In this document: positions 6,992 through 12,041 of the stretch, piece after piece
Layout of the letters: each line of letters starts with the position of its first letter
How positions within the stretch are numbered: the first letter of the stretch is position 1
NCBI GenBank assembly: GCA_963629425.1
Contig: CAVGIU010000046.1
Coordinates: 1 to 12,041 of the forward strand
Direction of reading: 5' to 3'
Origin: F23-B02 sp963629425
GTDB taxonomy: Bacteria; Bacillota; Clostridia; Oscillospirales; Oscillospiraceae
Length of the DNA stretch: 12,041 bases
Notes under the pieces: model-generated
What the model was told of the DNA's origin: nothing
The model's input: the letters and a program-made list of their open reading frames with translations, nothing else
The model's database searches: none
Translations under genes and position numbers: made by a program

Positions 6992-7020
6992 TTAGAACGT
7001 TAAACAAATGGGAGTGCGCA

Positions 7021-7732
7021 ATGAAGGTAACAGGTATTCAAAAATTAACGCTTCTTGACTATCCCGGAGTGGTCGCGTGTACGGTGTTTACGGCAGGCTG
7101 CAATTTCAGATGTCCTTTCTGCCATAATTCGATGCTCGTACTGCCTGAGCAGATAGACGACGATTGCCTCACGGATGATGAGGTGTTCGACTTTCTCAGA
7201 CGGCGCAGAGGTGTGCTCGACGGCGTTGCCGTTACGGGCGGCGAGCCGCTTCTGCATGCGGACATGCCCGAGTTTCTGGAGCGGGTCAAGGCGCTGGGCT
7301 ATAAAATAAAGCTCGACACCAACGGCTCTAATCCGGAACTGTTATCCGAGATAATCAAAGACCGGCTCGTTGACCGCGTGGCGATGGACATTAAAAACGC
7401 GCCCGAGGATTATGCGAGGACGATAGGACTTAAGGAATTTGACCTTGCGCCCGTTGAAAGGTCCAAGGAGCTTCTCCTCGGCGGCAGTATGGACTATGAG
7501 TTCCGCACGACGGTCGTCAAGGGCATCCACACGAAAGAGAGCCTCATCGGGGCTGCAAAGTGGATAAAGGGTGCAAAGGAATACTACCTTCAGCAATTTA
7601 AGGACTCCGGCAGCCTCATCCTGCCGGACGGGCTTGAAGCGTACGATAAAAAACAGATGCACGCACTGGCNNNNNNNNNNGGCCGACGCCGTTCGGGACT
7701 ATGTCCCTGCGGTCGAAGTAAGAGGCGTTTGA
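7021..7732 (+). CDS. nrdG: Anaerobic ribonucleotide reductase activating protein (radical SAM), interrupted by an assembly gap
   Basis: A radical-SAM activase that uses a [4Fe-4S] cluster and S-adenosylmethionine to put the glycyl radical on NrdD. The N terminus GIQKLTLLDYPG (5-16) and the cluster motif CNFRCPFC (Cys27, Cys31, Cys34) match the NrdG2-type activases of about 230 residues. TGGEP (72-76) is the SAM-binding strand, and KLDTNG (97-102) follows. Ten Ns at 7671-7680 break the frame near the C terminus: the end (ADAVRDYVPAVEVRGV, stop TGA 7730-7732) lies in another frame, and the parts join if the true gap is a multiple of three. A zero-length gap gives a natural 233-residue protein. 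Start chosen at 7021 (GGGAG at 7010-7014); the upstream in-frame ATG at 6982 lies inside the promoter. nrdD follows after 20 bases. Confidence 0.92.
7671..7680. other. Assembly gap (10 N) inside nrdG
   Basis: A fixed-length placeholder. Frame logic requires a real gap of 0 modulo 3, and direct joining of the flanks reads HALAADAVRDYVP, fitting the family C terminus. As drawn, the Ns remove the nrdG stop from frame and create a false nrdG-nrdD fusion. Confidence 0.95.
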
Positions 7733-7752
7733 GAGAAAAATGGAGGATAGAC

Positions 7753-10134
7753 ATGTATCAGATTATTAAGAGAGACGGAAAGATCGTAGATTTTGACATC
7801 ACAAAGATCGCCAACGCCATCAAAAAGGCATTTGAGGCGACCGACACCGAATACACTGATGATATCATCGATTTCATCGCACTCAAGGTATCGGCCGACT
7901 TCCTGCCGAAGATAAAAGACGGCTATGTTGCGGTCGAGGATATCCAGGACAGCGTCGAGGCAGTCCTGTCGCGCGGCGGCTACGAGGGCGTTGCGAAGGC
8001 CTACATACTCTACCGTAAGCAGCGCGAGAAACTGCGCAATATGAAAAACACCTATCTGGACTATAAAGAGACCGTCAACAGCTACGTTAACGTTCTCGAC
8101 TGGCGCGTCAAGGAAAACTCCACCGTCACCTATTCAGTCGGCGGACTGATCCTTTCAAACTCCGGCGCTATCACCGCGAACTACTGGCTCAGCGAGATCT
8201 ACGACGAGGAGATCGGCAACGCCCACCGCAACTGCGACCTGCATCTGCACGATCTGAGCATGCTCACCGGCTACTGCGCCGGATGGAGCCTCAAGCAGCT
8301 CATTCAGCAGGGACTCGGCATCCCGGGCAAGATTAACTCCTCCCCGGCAAGCCACCTGAGCACCCTGTGCAATCAGATGGTAAACTTCCTCGGCATCATG
8401 CAGAACGAATGGGCAGGTGCTCAGGCATTCTCGAGCTTCGATACCTATCTTGCTCCCTTTGTTAAGATTGACAACCTCACTTACAAAGAGGTTAAGCAGT
8501 GCATCCAGTCATTCATCTTCGGCGTGAATACTCCGTCGCGCTGGGGCACTCAGGCTCCGTTTTCAAACATCACCCTTGACTGGACGGTTCCGGCCGACCT
8601 TAAGGACATGCCCGCCATCGTCGGCGGCAAGGAGCAGAACTTCACTTATGGCGACTGTGTCGAGGAAATGGCCATGGTCAACAAGGCCTTTATCGATATC
8701 ATGATCGAGGGCGACGCAAACGGACGCGGCTTCCAGTACCCGATCCCGACCTACTCAATCACTCGCGATTTCGACTGGTCTCCCACGGAGAACAACAAGC
8801 TCCTGTTCGAGATGACCGCAAAGTACGGCACCCCGTATTTCTCCAACTACATAAACTCCGATATGGAGCCCTCGGATGTTCGCAGCATGTGCTGCCGTCT
8901 GCGCCTTGACCTGCGCGAACTGCGCAAGAAGTCCGGTGGTTACTTCGGATCCGGCGAGAGCACGGGCTCTATCGGCGTCGTTACCATAAACATGCCGCGC
9001 ATAGCCTATCTCGCGGCCGATGAGGCGGATTTCTTCAAACGCCTTGATAAGATGATGGATATCGCTGCACGCTCACTGAAGGTAAAGCGCAACGTCATCA
9101 CGAAGCTCCTCAATGAGGGACTTTACCCCTACACAAAATACTATCTCGGCAACTTCAATAACCACTTCTCCACTATCGGCCTTGTCGGTATGAACGAGGC
9201 GGGACTCAACGCAAAGTGGATCCGCGCCGACATGAGCACCGAGAAGTGCCGGGAGTTCACCAAGAAGGTCCTCAACCATATGCGTGAGCGCCTGTCGGAC
9301 TATCAGGAGCAGTACGGTGATCTGTATAACCTCGAGGCCACCCCGGCAGAGAGCACGTCCTACCGCCTTGCAAAGCACGATGTCGAGCAGTATCCCGACA
9401 TAATCACCGCTTCCCATGGCGATACGCCGTACTACACCAACTCCAGCCACCTCCCGGTCAGCTATACCGACGATATATTCTCCGCTCTCGACATTCAGGA
9501 CGAGCTCCAGACGCTGTATACATCCGGCACGGTCTTCCATGCCTTCCTCGGCGAGAAGCTGCCCGACTGGCAGGCCGCGGCAAACCTCGTTCGCAAGATT
9601 GCGGAAAACTATAAGCTGCCGTACTATACCATAAGCCCGACCTACTCGGTCTGCAAGAATCACGGCTACATCGCAGGCGAGCAGTTCACCTGCCCCGAGT
9701 GCGGCGAGAGCACCGAGGTTTACAGCCGCATCACCGGCTACTACCGCCCGGTTCAGAACTGGAATGCCGGCAAAACGCAGGAATATAAAGAGCGTAAGGA
9801 ATATAATATCGGCACCTCCGTCCTCACGCACAAGGGGCCTCTGCATCCCGAGGCAAAGCCCGAGCAGGAGCCTGCCGTTGAGGAGGAGATCTGCGAAAAC
9901 TCCACAGGTAAGCGCACTATCCTCTTTACGCGCGAAAACTGCCCGAACTGCCGCATAGTCTACAGCTATCTGGATAAGGCGGGGCTTGAGTGCGAGAAGA
10001 TCATGGCCGAGGAAAACGTCGAGCTTGCACTGTCTTACGGCGTAAAGCAGGCTCCGACTCTCGTTATCGTCGATGGCGAGCATGTCGAGAAGTTCGCCGG
10101 AGCGGGCGCAATAAAGAATTATCTTTTCAAGTAA
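7753..10134 (+). CDS. nrdD: Anaerobic (class III) ribonucleoside-triphosphate reductase with C-terminal glutaredoxin-like domain
   Basis: A 793-residue glycyl-radical enzyme that reduces ribonucleotides to deoxyribonucleotides without oxygen. Residues 1 to about 90 form an ATP-cone allosteric domain (MYQIIKRDGKIVDFDITKI at the start). The catalytic barrel carries HLHDL...GYCAGW with Cys175 and SMCCRLRLD with Cys380-Cys381 on the finger loop, one of which should be the thiyl-radical site. The C-terminal zinc site is Cys634, His637, Cys647 and Cys650, and the glycyl radical is Gly662 in RITGYY. After a Glu/Pro-rich linker (about 690-716) comes an extra domain of about 74 residues (720-793) with a redox-active CPNC (Cys730, Cys733) and a cis-proline QAPTLVI (Pro768), like glutaredoxin/NrdH. 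Many NrdDs end shortly after the glycyl-radical loop. ATG 7753 has GGAGG (7742-7746); trxB follows after 14 bases. The fused domain suggests reduction by a thiol relay, not formate. Confidence 0.95.
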   Translation: MYQIIKRDGKIVDFDITKIANAIKKAFEATDTEYTDDIIDFIALKVSADFLPKIKDGYVAVEDIQDSVEAVLSRGGYEGVAKAYILYRKQREKLRNMKNTYLDYKETVNSYVNVLDWRVKENSTVTYSVGGLILSNSGAITANYWLSEIYDEEIGNAHRNCDLHLHDLSMLTGYCAGWSLKQLIQQGLGIPGKINSSPASHLSTLCNQMVNFLGIMQNEWAGAQAFSSFDTYLAPFVKIDNLTYKEVKQCIQSFIFGVNTPSRWGTQAPFSNITLDWTVPADLKDMPAIVGGKEQNFTYGDCVEEMAMVNKAFIDIMIEGDANGRGFQYPIPTYSITRDFDWSPTENNKLLFEMTAKYGTPYFSNYINSDMEPSDVRSMCCRLRLDLRELRKKSGGYFGSGESTGSIGVVTINMPRIAYLAADEADFFKRLDKMMDIAARSLKVKRNVITKLLNEGLYPYTKYYLGNFNNHFSTIGLVGMNEAGLNAKWIRADMSTEKCREFTKKVLNHMRERLSDYQEQYGDLYNLEATPAESTSYRLAKHDVEQYPDIITASHGDTPYYTNSSHLPVSYTDDIFSALDIQDELQTLYTSGTVFHAFLGEKLPDWQAAANLVRKIAENYKLPYYTISPTYSVCKNHGYIAGEQFTCPECGESTEVYSRITGYYRPVQNWNAGKTQEYKERKEYNIGTSVLTHKGPLHPEAKPEQEPAVEEEICENSTGKRTILFTRENCPNCRIVYSYLDKAGLECEKIMAEENVELALSYGVKQAPTLVIVDGEHVEKFAGAGAIKNYLFK

Positions 10135-10148
10135 ATGAAGGCAAAGCA

Positions 10149-11057
10149 ATGCATGATATAATAATCATCGGCGGAGGGCCGGCAGGATTAACTGCCGCCC
10201 TCTACGCCTTAAGAGCGGGAAAAAGCGTTCTCGTGATAGAAAAAAGCACCTTCGGCGGGCAGATAACATGGTCGCCCAAGGTCGAAAACTTTCCCGGCAT
10301 CCCCTCGGTATCGGGCGCGGAGCTCGGCGATAAATTCACCGCCCAGGCGATCGAGCAGGGCGCGGAGCTTGAGCTCGACGAGGTCGTATCCGTCGAGGTC
10401 GACGGCGATATAAAGCGTGTAAAAACCGATTTCGGCGGCACATTCGCGGCAAAGGCGCTAATCATTGCCTCCGGCGCGAGACCGCGCACCCTCGGCATCC
10501 CCGGCGAGGAGGAGCTCATGGGCGCGGGAGTCTGCTTCTGCGCGGTGTGCGACGGCGCGTTTTATAAGGGCAGGGAGGTCGCCGTCAACGGCGGAGGAAA
10601 TTCCGCCCTGCAGGACGCGATGCTCCTGAGCGACACCTGCTCGAAGGTCTACCTCATCCACCGCAGAGATACCTTCCGCGGCGAGGCAAAGCTCGTCGAG
10701 GCGCTCAGAGCCAGGGATAACGTCGAGTTTATTCTGAATAGCAGCATAACGGCGCTTCTCGGGCAGAACGAGCTGTGCGGCATAAAGGTCACCGATAACA
10801 AGGGAAACGAGCGCGAGATCGCAGTCGACGGTCTGTTCGTTGCGATAGGACATGCCCCCGATAACGGCATATTCTCCTCGCTTATAGACCTCGATGAGAG
10901 CGGCTATGCCGACTCTGACGAGAGCTGCCGTACGAAAACTCCCGGCGTTTTCGTCGCCGGCGACTGCCGCAAAAAGACCGTCCGCCAGCTCACTACCGCA
11001 GCGGCCGACGGCTCCGCCGCCGCTCTGGCAGCGTGCAGGTATATAGACTCGCTCTAA
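10149..11057 (+). CDS. trxB: Thioredoxin reductase-like NAD(P)H-FAD disulfide reductase
   Basis: A 302-residue low-molecular-weight thioredoxin reductase. The FAD motif IIIIGGGPAGLTAA is at 4-17, the redox disulfide CAVC at Cys131-Cys134 (with an extra Cys129 just before it), the nucleotide motif GGGNSA at 148-153 and the NADPH-phosphate signature HRRDTFR at 171-177. The C-terminal FAD block AGDCRKKTVRQLTTAAADG lies at 270-288. The HRR motif favours NADPH over ferredoxin as donor. The ATG at 10149 is chosen because it directly precedes the Rossmann strand and follows GAAGG (10137-10141). It is 14 bases after nrdD and no thioredoxin gene is nearby, so the redoxin domain fused to NrdD is the likely partner (inference). 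No dedicated terminator follows; the next one is in the riboswitch. Confidence 0.9.
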   Translation: MHDIIIIGGGPAGLTAALYALRAGKSVLVIEKSTFGGQITWSPKVENFPGIPSVSGAELGDKFTAQAIEQGAELELDEVVSVEVDGDIKRVKTDFGGTFAAKALIIASGARPRTLGIPGEEELMGAGVCFCAVCDGAFYKGREVAVNGGGNSALQDAMLLSDTCSKVYLIHRRDTFRGEAKLVEALRARDNVEFILNSSITALLGQNELCGIKVTDNKGNEREIAVDGLFVAIGHAPDNGIFSSLIDLDESGYADSDESCRTKTPGVFVAGDCRKKTVRQLTTAAADGSAAALAACRYIDSL

Positions 11058-11072
11058 AACTGAAGAACGATA

Positions 11073-11078
11073 TATAAT
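11073..11078 (+). promoter_or_regulatory. Probable -10 element for the riboswitch-SMR transcript
   Basis: A perfect TATAAT sits eight bases before the aptamer, placing a transcription start near 11085. No good -35 is seen at the right distance (it would fall in the trxB 3' end), so the promoter may be weak or activator-assisted, or the SMR genes may also rely on read-through from trxB. Confidence 0.45.
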
Positions 11079-11080
11079 GT

Positions 11081-11164
11081 TTTATAGGGTTCCGGCAGAA
11101 ATGCGACTGGACCGAGATAAAACGGCGCCGCAGGCGCTGCACGGAGGGATAAAAGCCCGGGAGA
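11081..11164 (+). promoter_or_regulatory. Guanidine-I (ykkC) riboswitch aptamer
   Basis: The segment contains the hallmark blocks of ykkC RNA in order: TAGGGTTCCGG (11085-11095), CTGGACCGAGA (11107-11117), a variable GC-rich hairpin (GCGCC/GGCGC, 11125-11137) and ACGGAGGGATAAAAGCCCGG (11141-11160) followed by GAGA. These match the conserved core from memory at nearly every position. Guanidine-I RNAs bind free guanidinium and turn on export or degradation genes. The final CCGGGAGA is shared with the following terminator stem, so ligand binding should prevent termination and switch expression on. The outer limits of the aptamer are approximate. Confidence 0.93.
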
Positions 11165-11199
11165 AGTATTGACGAAACAATACCTCTCCCGGTTTTTTT
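11157..11199 (+). terminator. Riboswitch expression-platform terminator
   Basis: Bases 11157-11171 pair with 11178-11192 (8 bp, one A-C mismatch, then 6 bp) around the loop ACGAAA, followed by seven Ts (11193-11199). The left arm starts inside the conserved 3' part of the guanidine aptamer, the usual arrangement for transcriptional control. It is also the first terminator downstream of trxB. Confidence 0.92.
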
Positions 11200-11231
11200 A
11201 TAAATTTGTTCGTTAATAAAAAGGAGAAAAT

Positions 11232-11579
11232 ATGAAAGAGAAAAACGGTGCATGGATATTGCTGATAGCGGCCGGCCTGTTGGAGATCGTTTGGGCGTAC
11301 ACCATGAAGCTCAGCCATGGCTTTACCGTGCTTTGGCCGAGCGTAATAACGATACTTATCCTCGTGGTGAGCTTTTTCATGCTCGCAAAGGCGGTGAATA
11401 AGCTCGGCATCGGCCTGAGCTACGCCGTATTCACCGGCATAGGCGTTGTAGGAACGACTGTCATAAGTATCTTCGTTTTGAACGAGGGCGCAAGCCCCCT
11501 GAAGCTTGTCTCGCTCGGGGCACTCATCGTCGGCATACTCGGGCTCAAGCTCTGCGATAAGGAGGGTGAGGAAAAATGA
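11232..11579 (+). CDS. SMR-family guanidinium exporter subunit 1 (Gdx/YkkC-D type)
   Basis: A 115-residue membrane protein with four predicted helices (about 7-25, 33-53, 58-80, 88-108) and a charged C-terminal tail (DKEGEEK). Glu18 in helix 1 is the proton/substrate-binding glutamate of the small multidrug resistance family. The pattern ExxWAxxxKxSxGF (Trp21 to Phe31) is typical of the Gdx/SugE guanidinium subtype rather than EmrE. Ser47 and Tyr64 match other Gdx binding-site residues, but the second tryptophan is Phe67. It has AAGGAG (11221-11226) as ribosome site, follows a guanidine riboswitch and overlaps the second SMR gene by four bases. The pair probably forms a heterodimeric exporter like Bacillus YkkCD, exchanging guanidinium for protons (inference from context). 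Confidence 0.9.
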   Translation: MKEKNGAWILLIAAGLLEIVWAYTMKLSHGFTVLWPSVITILILVVSFFMLAKAVNKLGIGLSYAVFTGIGVVGTTVISIFVLNEGASPLKLVSLGALIVGILGLKLCDKEGEEK

Positions 11580-11887
11580 TGTGGTTAGTTCTTATCATAG
11601 CAAGCTTTTTTGAGCTTGCATTCACCGTCTGTATGAAGCTTTCAAATGGCCTTAAAAACGTAAAGTATACTGTCCTTACGGCGATATGCTCCTGCATGAG
11701 CATCGGCCTTTTGTCCGTCGCGGCAAAAACGCTGCCTCTCGGCGTGTCCTACGCCGTGTGGACGGGGCTCGGAACGCTTTTTAACGTTCTGTTTGGCATA
11801 ATCGTTTTCAAAGAGAGCAAAAGTCCCAAAAAGCTTGTTTTCATGGCGCTGGTGCTCCTCGGCGTTATCGGTCTAAGATTGGCATAA
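11576..11887 (+). CDS. SMR-family guanidinium exporter subunit 2 (Gdx/YkkC-D type)
   Basis: A 103-residue protein with four hydrophobic helices (about 1-20, 29-49, 55-77, 83-103). Glu13 is the essential SMR glutamate. Ser42, Tyr59 and Trp62 (in YAVWTG) fall at the same numbers as in the characterised clostridial Gdx protein, while the helix-1 tryptophan of that protein is Phe16 here. Translation starts at the ATG at 11576, overlapping the stop of the first subunit (ATGA), with GGAGG at 11561-11565 and a purine-rich GTGAGG nearer; a second ATG at 11579 is also possible. Coupled translation supports near-equal expression and heterodimer assembly. A terminator follows at once. Confidence 0.9.
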   Translation: MMWLVLIIASFFELAFTVCMKLSNGLKNVKYTVLTAICSCMSIGLLSVAAKTLPLGVSYAVWTGLGTLFNVLFGIIVFKESKSPKKLVFMALVLLGVIGLRLA

Positions 11888-11889
11888 AA

Positions 11890-11912
11890 AAATCCGCTCA
11901 TTGAGCGGATTT
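11890..11912. terminator. Bidirectional intrinsic terminator between convergent genes
   Basis: AAATCCGCTC (11890-11899) pairs perfectly with GAGCGGATTT (11903-11912) around the loop ATT. It has T-rich sequence on the right (ATTTCTT) and an A run on the left (11886-11892), giving a T tract for minus-strand transcripts. It can end both the SMR operon and the convergent gene. Confidence 0.88.
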
Positions 11913-11927
11913 CTTGCTTTAATATTA

Positions 11928-12041
11928 TCACCCGAAGATGCCGCGGAAGAAGTCGACGACCTTGTTTACAAACTCGGTTACCGTATCGGCAACGTTGGAG
12001 AGAAAATGATTAATTTCGCTCTGCTTGCTTTCGTTGTCCTT
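11928..12041 (-). CDS. C-terminal end of an unidentified minus-strand protein
   Basis: An open minus-strand frame enters from the right edge and stops at TGA (plus-strand 11928-11930), giving the last 37 residues of a protein. The tail is acidic/polar (KDNESKQSEINHF), then amphipathic and hydrophobic, ending TVTEFVNKVVDFFRGIFG. Endings like this, with regularly spaced valines and phenylalanines, are common at C termini of clostridial secreted or membrane-associated proteins, but I do not recognise the family. The stop lies 16 bases from the convergent terminator, which supports a real gene end. The rest lies beyond the window. Confidence 0.65.
   Translation of the reverse strand, partial: KDNESKQSEINHFLSNVADTVTEFVNKVVDFFRGIFG

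Larger units (their letters stand above)
6679..7020 (+). other. Regulatory intergenic region upstream of nrdG
   Basis: This stretch holds no convincing gene. It contains NrdR-box-like palindromes at 6732-6747, 6898-6913 and 6940-6955, a partial one at 6700-6715, a 20-base palindrome at 6707-6726, a segment with competing hairpins (6801-6868) and the nrdG promoter (6963-6991). Short open frames here lack ribosome sites or overlap the promoter. The motif TTGTGTT recurs at 6710, 6742 and 6950. Confidence 0.7.

Noticed and set aside
6891..6995. A 34-codon plus-strand open frame upstream of nrdG
   Set aside because: It has no Shine-Dalgarno, overlaps the operator-like boxes and the nrdG promoter, and ends in the -10 region, so it would not be on the nrdG mRNA.
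6982..7020. Upstream in-frame ATG extending nrdG by 13 codons
   Set aside because: It falls within the -10 region of the promoter and lacks a ribosome site; the ATG at 7021 fits both the family N terminus and GGGAG.
7753..8070. nrdD as an aerobic class I or II reductase, because of its ATP cone
   Set aside because: The glycyl-radical loop, the zinc site and the adjacent radical-SAM activase define class III; ATP cones occur in all classes.
9990..10148. In-frame N-terminal extension of trxB into nrdD
   Set aside because: The extension overlaps the conserved redoxin domain of NrdD in another frame; the family N terminus starts at 10149 right after GAAGG.
9073..10149. A 358-codon open frame on the minus strand opposite nrdD
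   Set aside because: It lies antisense to the conserved NrdD catalytic and redoxin domains and resembles no family; it is a shadow of high-GC codon use.
1..12041. CRISPR arrays, tRNA/rRNA genes, insertion sequences, phage or toxin-antitoxin modules
   Set aside because: I found no regularly spaced direct repeats, no tRNA-like cloverleaf, no transposase or integrase and no terminal inverted repeats.

Overview
The window looks like chromosomal DNA of a strictly anaerobic, fairly GC-rich Clostridia member; Oscillospirales/Ruminococcaceae is my best guess from protein style, not a proven placement. The evidence is the start of a pyruvate:ferredoxin oxidoreductase gene, an oxygen-sensitive class III ribonucleotide reductase with its radical-SAM activase, the Firmicutes-type Asp23-FakA pair, and a guanidine-I riboswitch ahead of paired SMR exporters. 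Two runs of exactly ten Ns (6167-6176 and 7671-7680) mark scaffold joins, suggesting a draft or metagenome assembly. Each join falls inside a gene and breaks its reading frame, but both genes appear intact.

Layout. Positions 1-40 carry the first codons of nifJ (PFOR) on the minus strand, divergent from a plus-strand operon. That operon starts with an Asp23/YloU-like gene (223-576) and fakA (612-2297). A terminator-like hairpin (2307-2340) follows fakA. Then come four tightly packed genes with 4-8 base overlaps: moaC (2359-2835), a type I asparaginase (2832-3845), an HI0933/BaiN-type flavoprotein (3838-5037) and a COG2509 FAD-dependent oxidoreductase (5034-6625, crossed by the first N run). 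A strong intrinsic terminator (6642-6678) closes this block.

The 395-base gap 6626-7020 is a regulatory region. It holds several NrdR-box-like palindromes, another palindrome, a possibly structured segment and a near-consensus extended -10 promoter (6963-6991) for nrdG-nrdD-trxB. nrdG (7021-7732, crossed by the second N run) encodes the activase. nrdD (7753-10134) encodes the glycyl-radical reductase with a glutaredoxin/NrdH-like CPNC domain fused to its C terminus. The next gene (10149-11057) encodes a thioredoxin reductase-like flavoprotein. Together they suggest a locally encoded electron route NADPH -> TrxB -> fused redoxin -> NrdD, instead of formate. This is the most interesting system in the window.

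Downstream, a guanidine-I (ykkC) riboswitch with an intrinsic terminator (about 11081-11199) controls two overlapping SMR genes (11232-11579, 11576-11887), probably a heterodimeric guanidinium exporter. A bidirectional terminator (11890-11912) separates them from the 3' end of an unidentified convergent minus-strand gene (11928-12041). I saw no tRNA, rRNA, CRISPR array, insertion sequence or phage gene.
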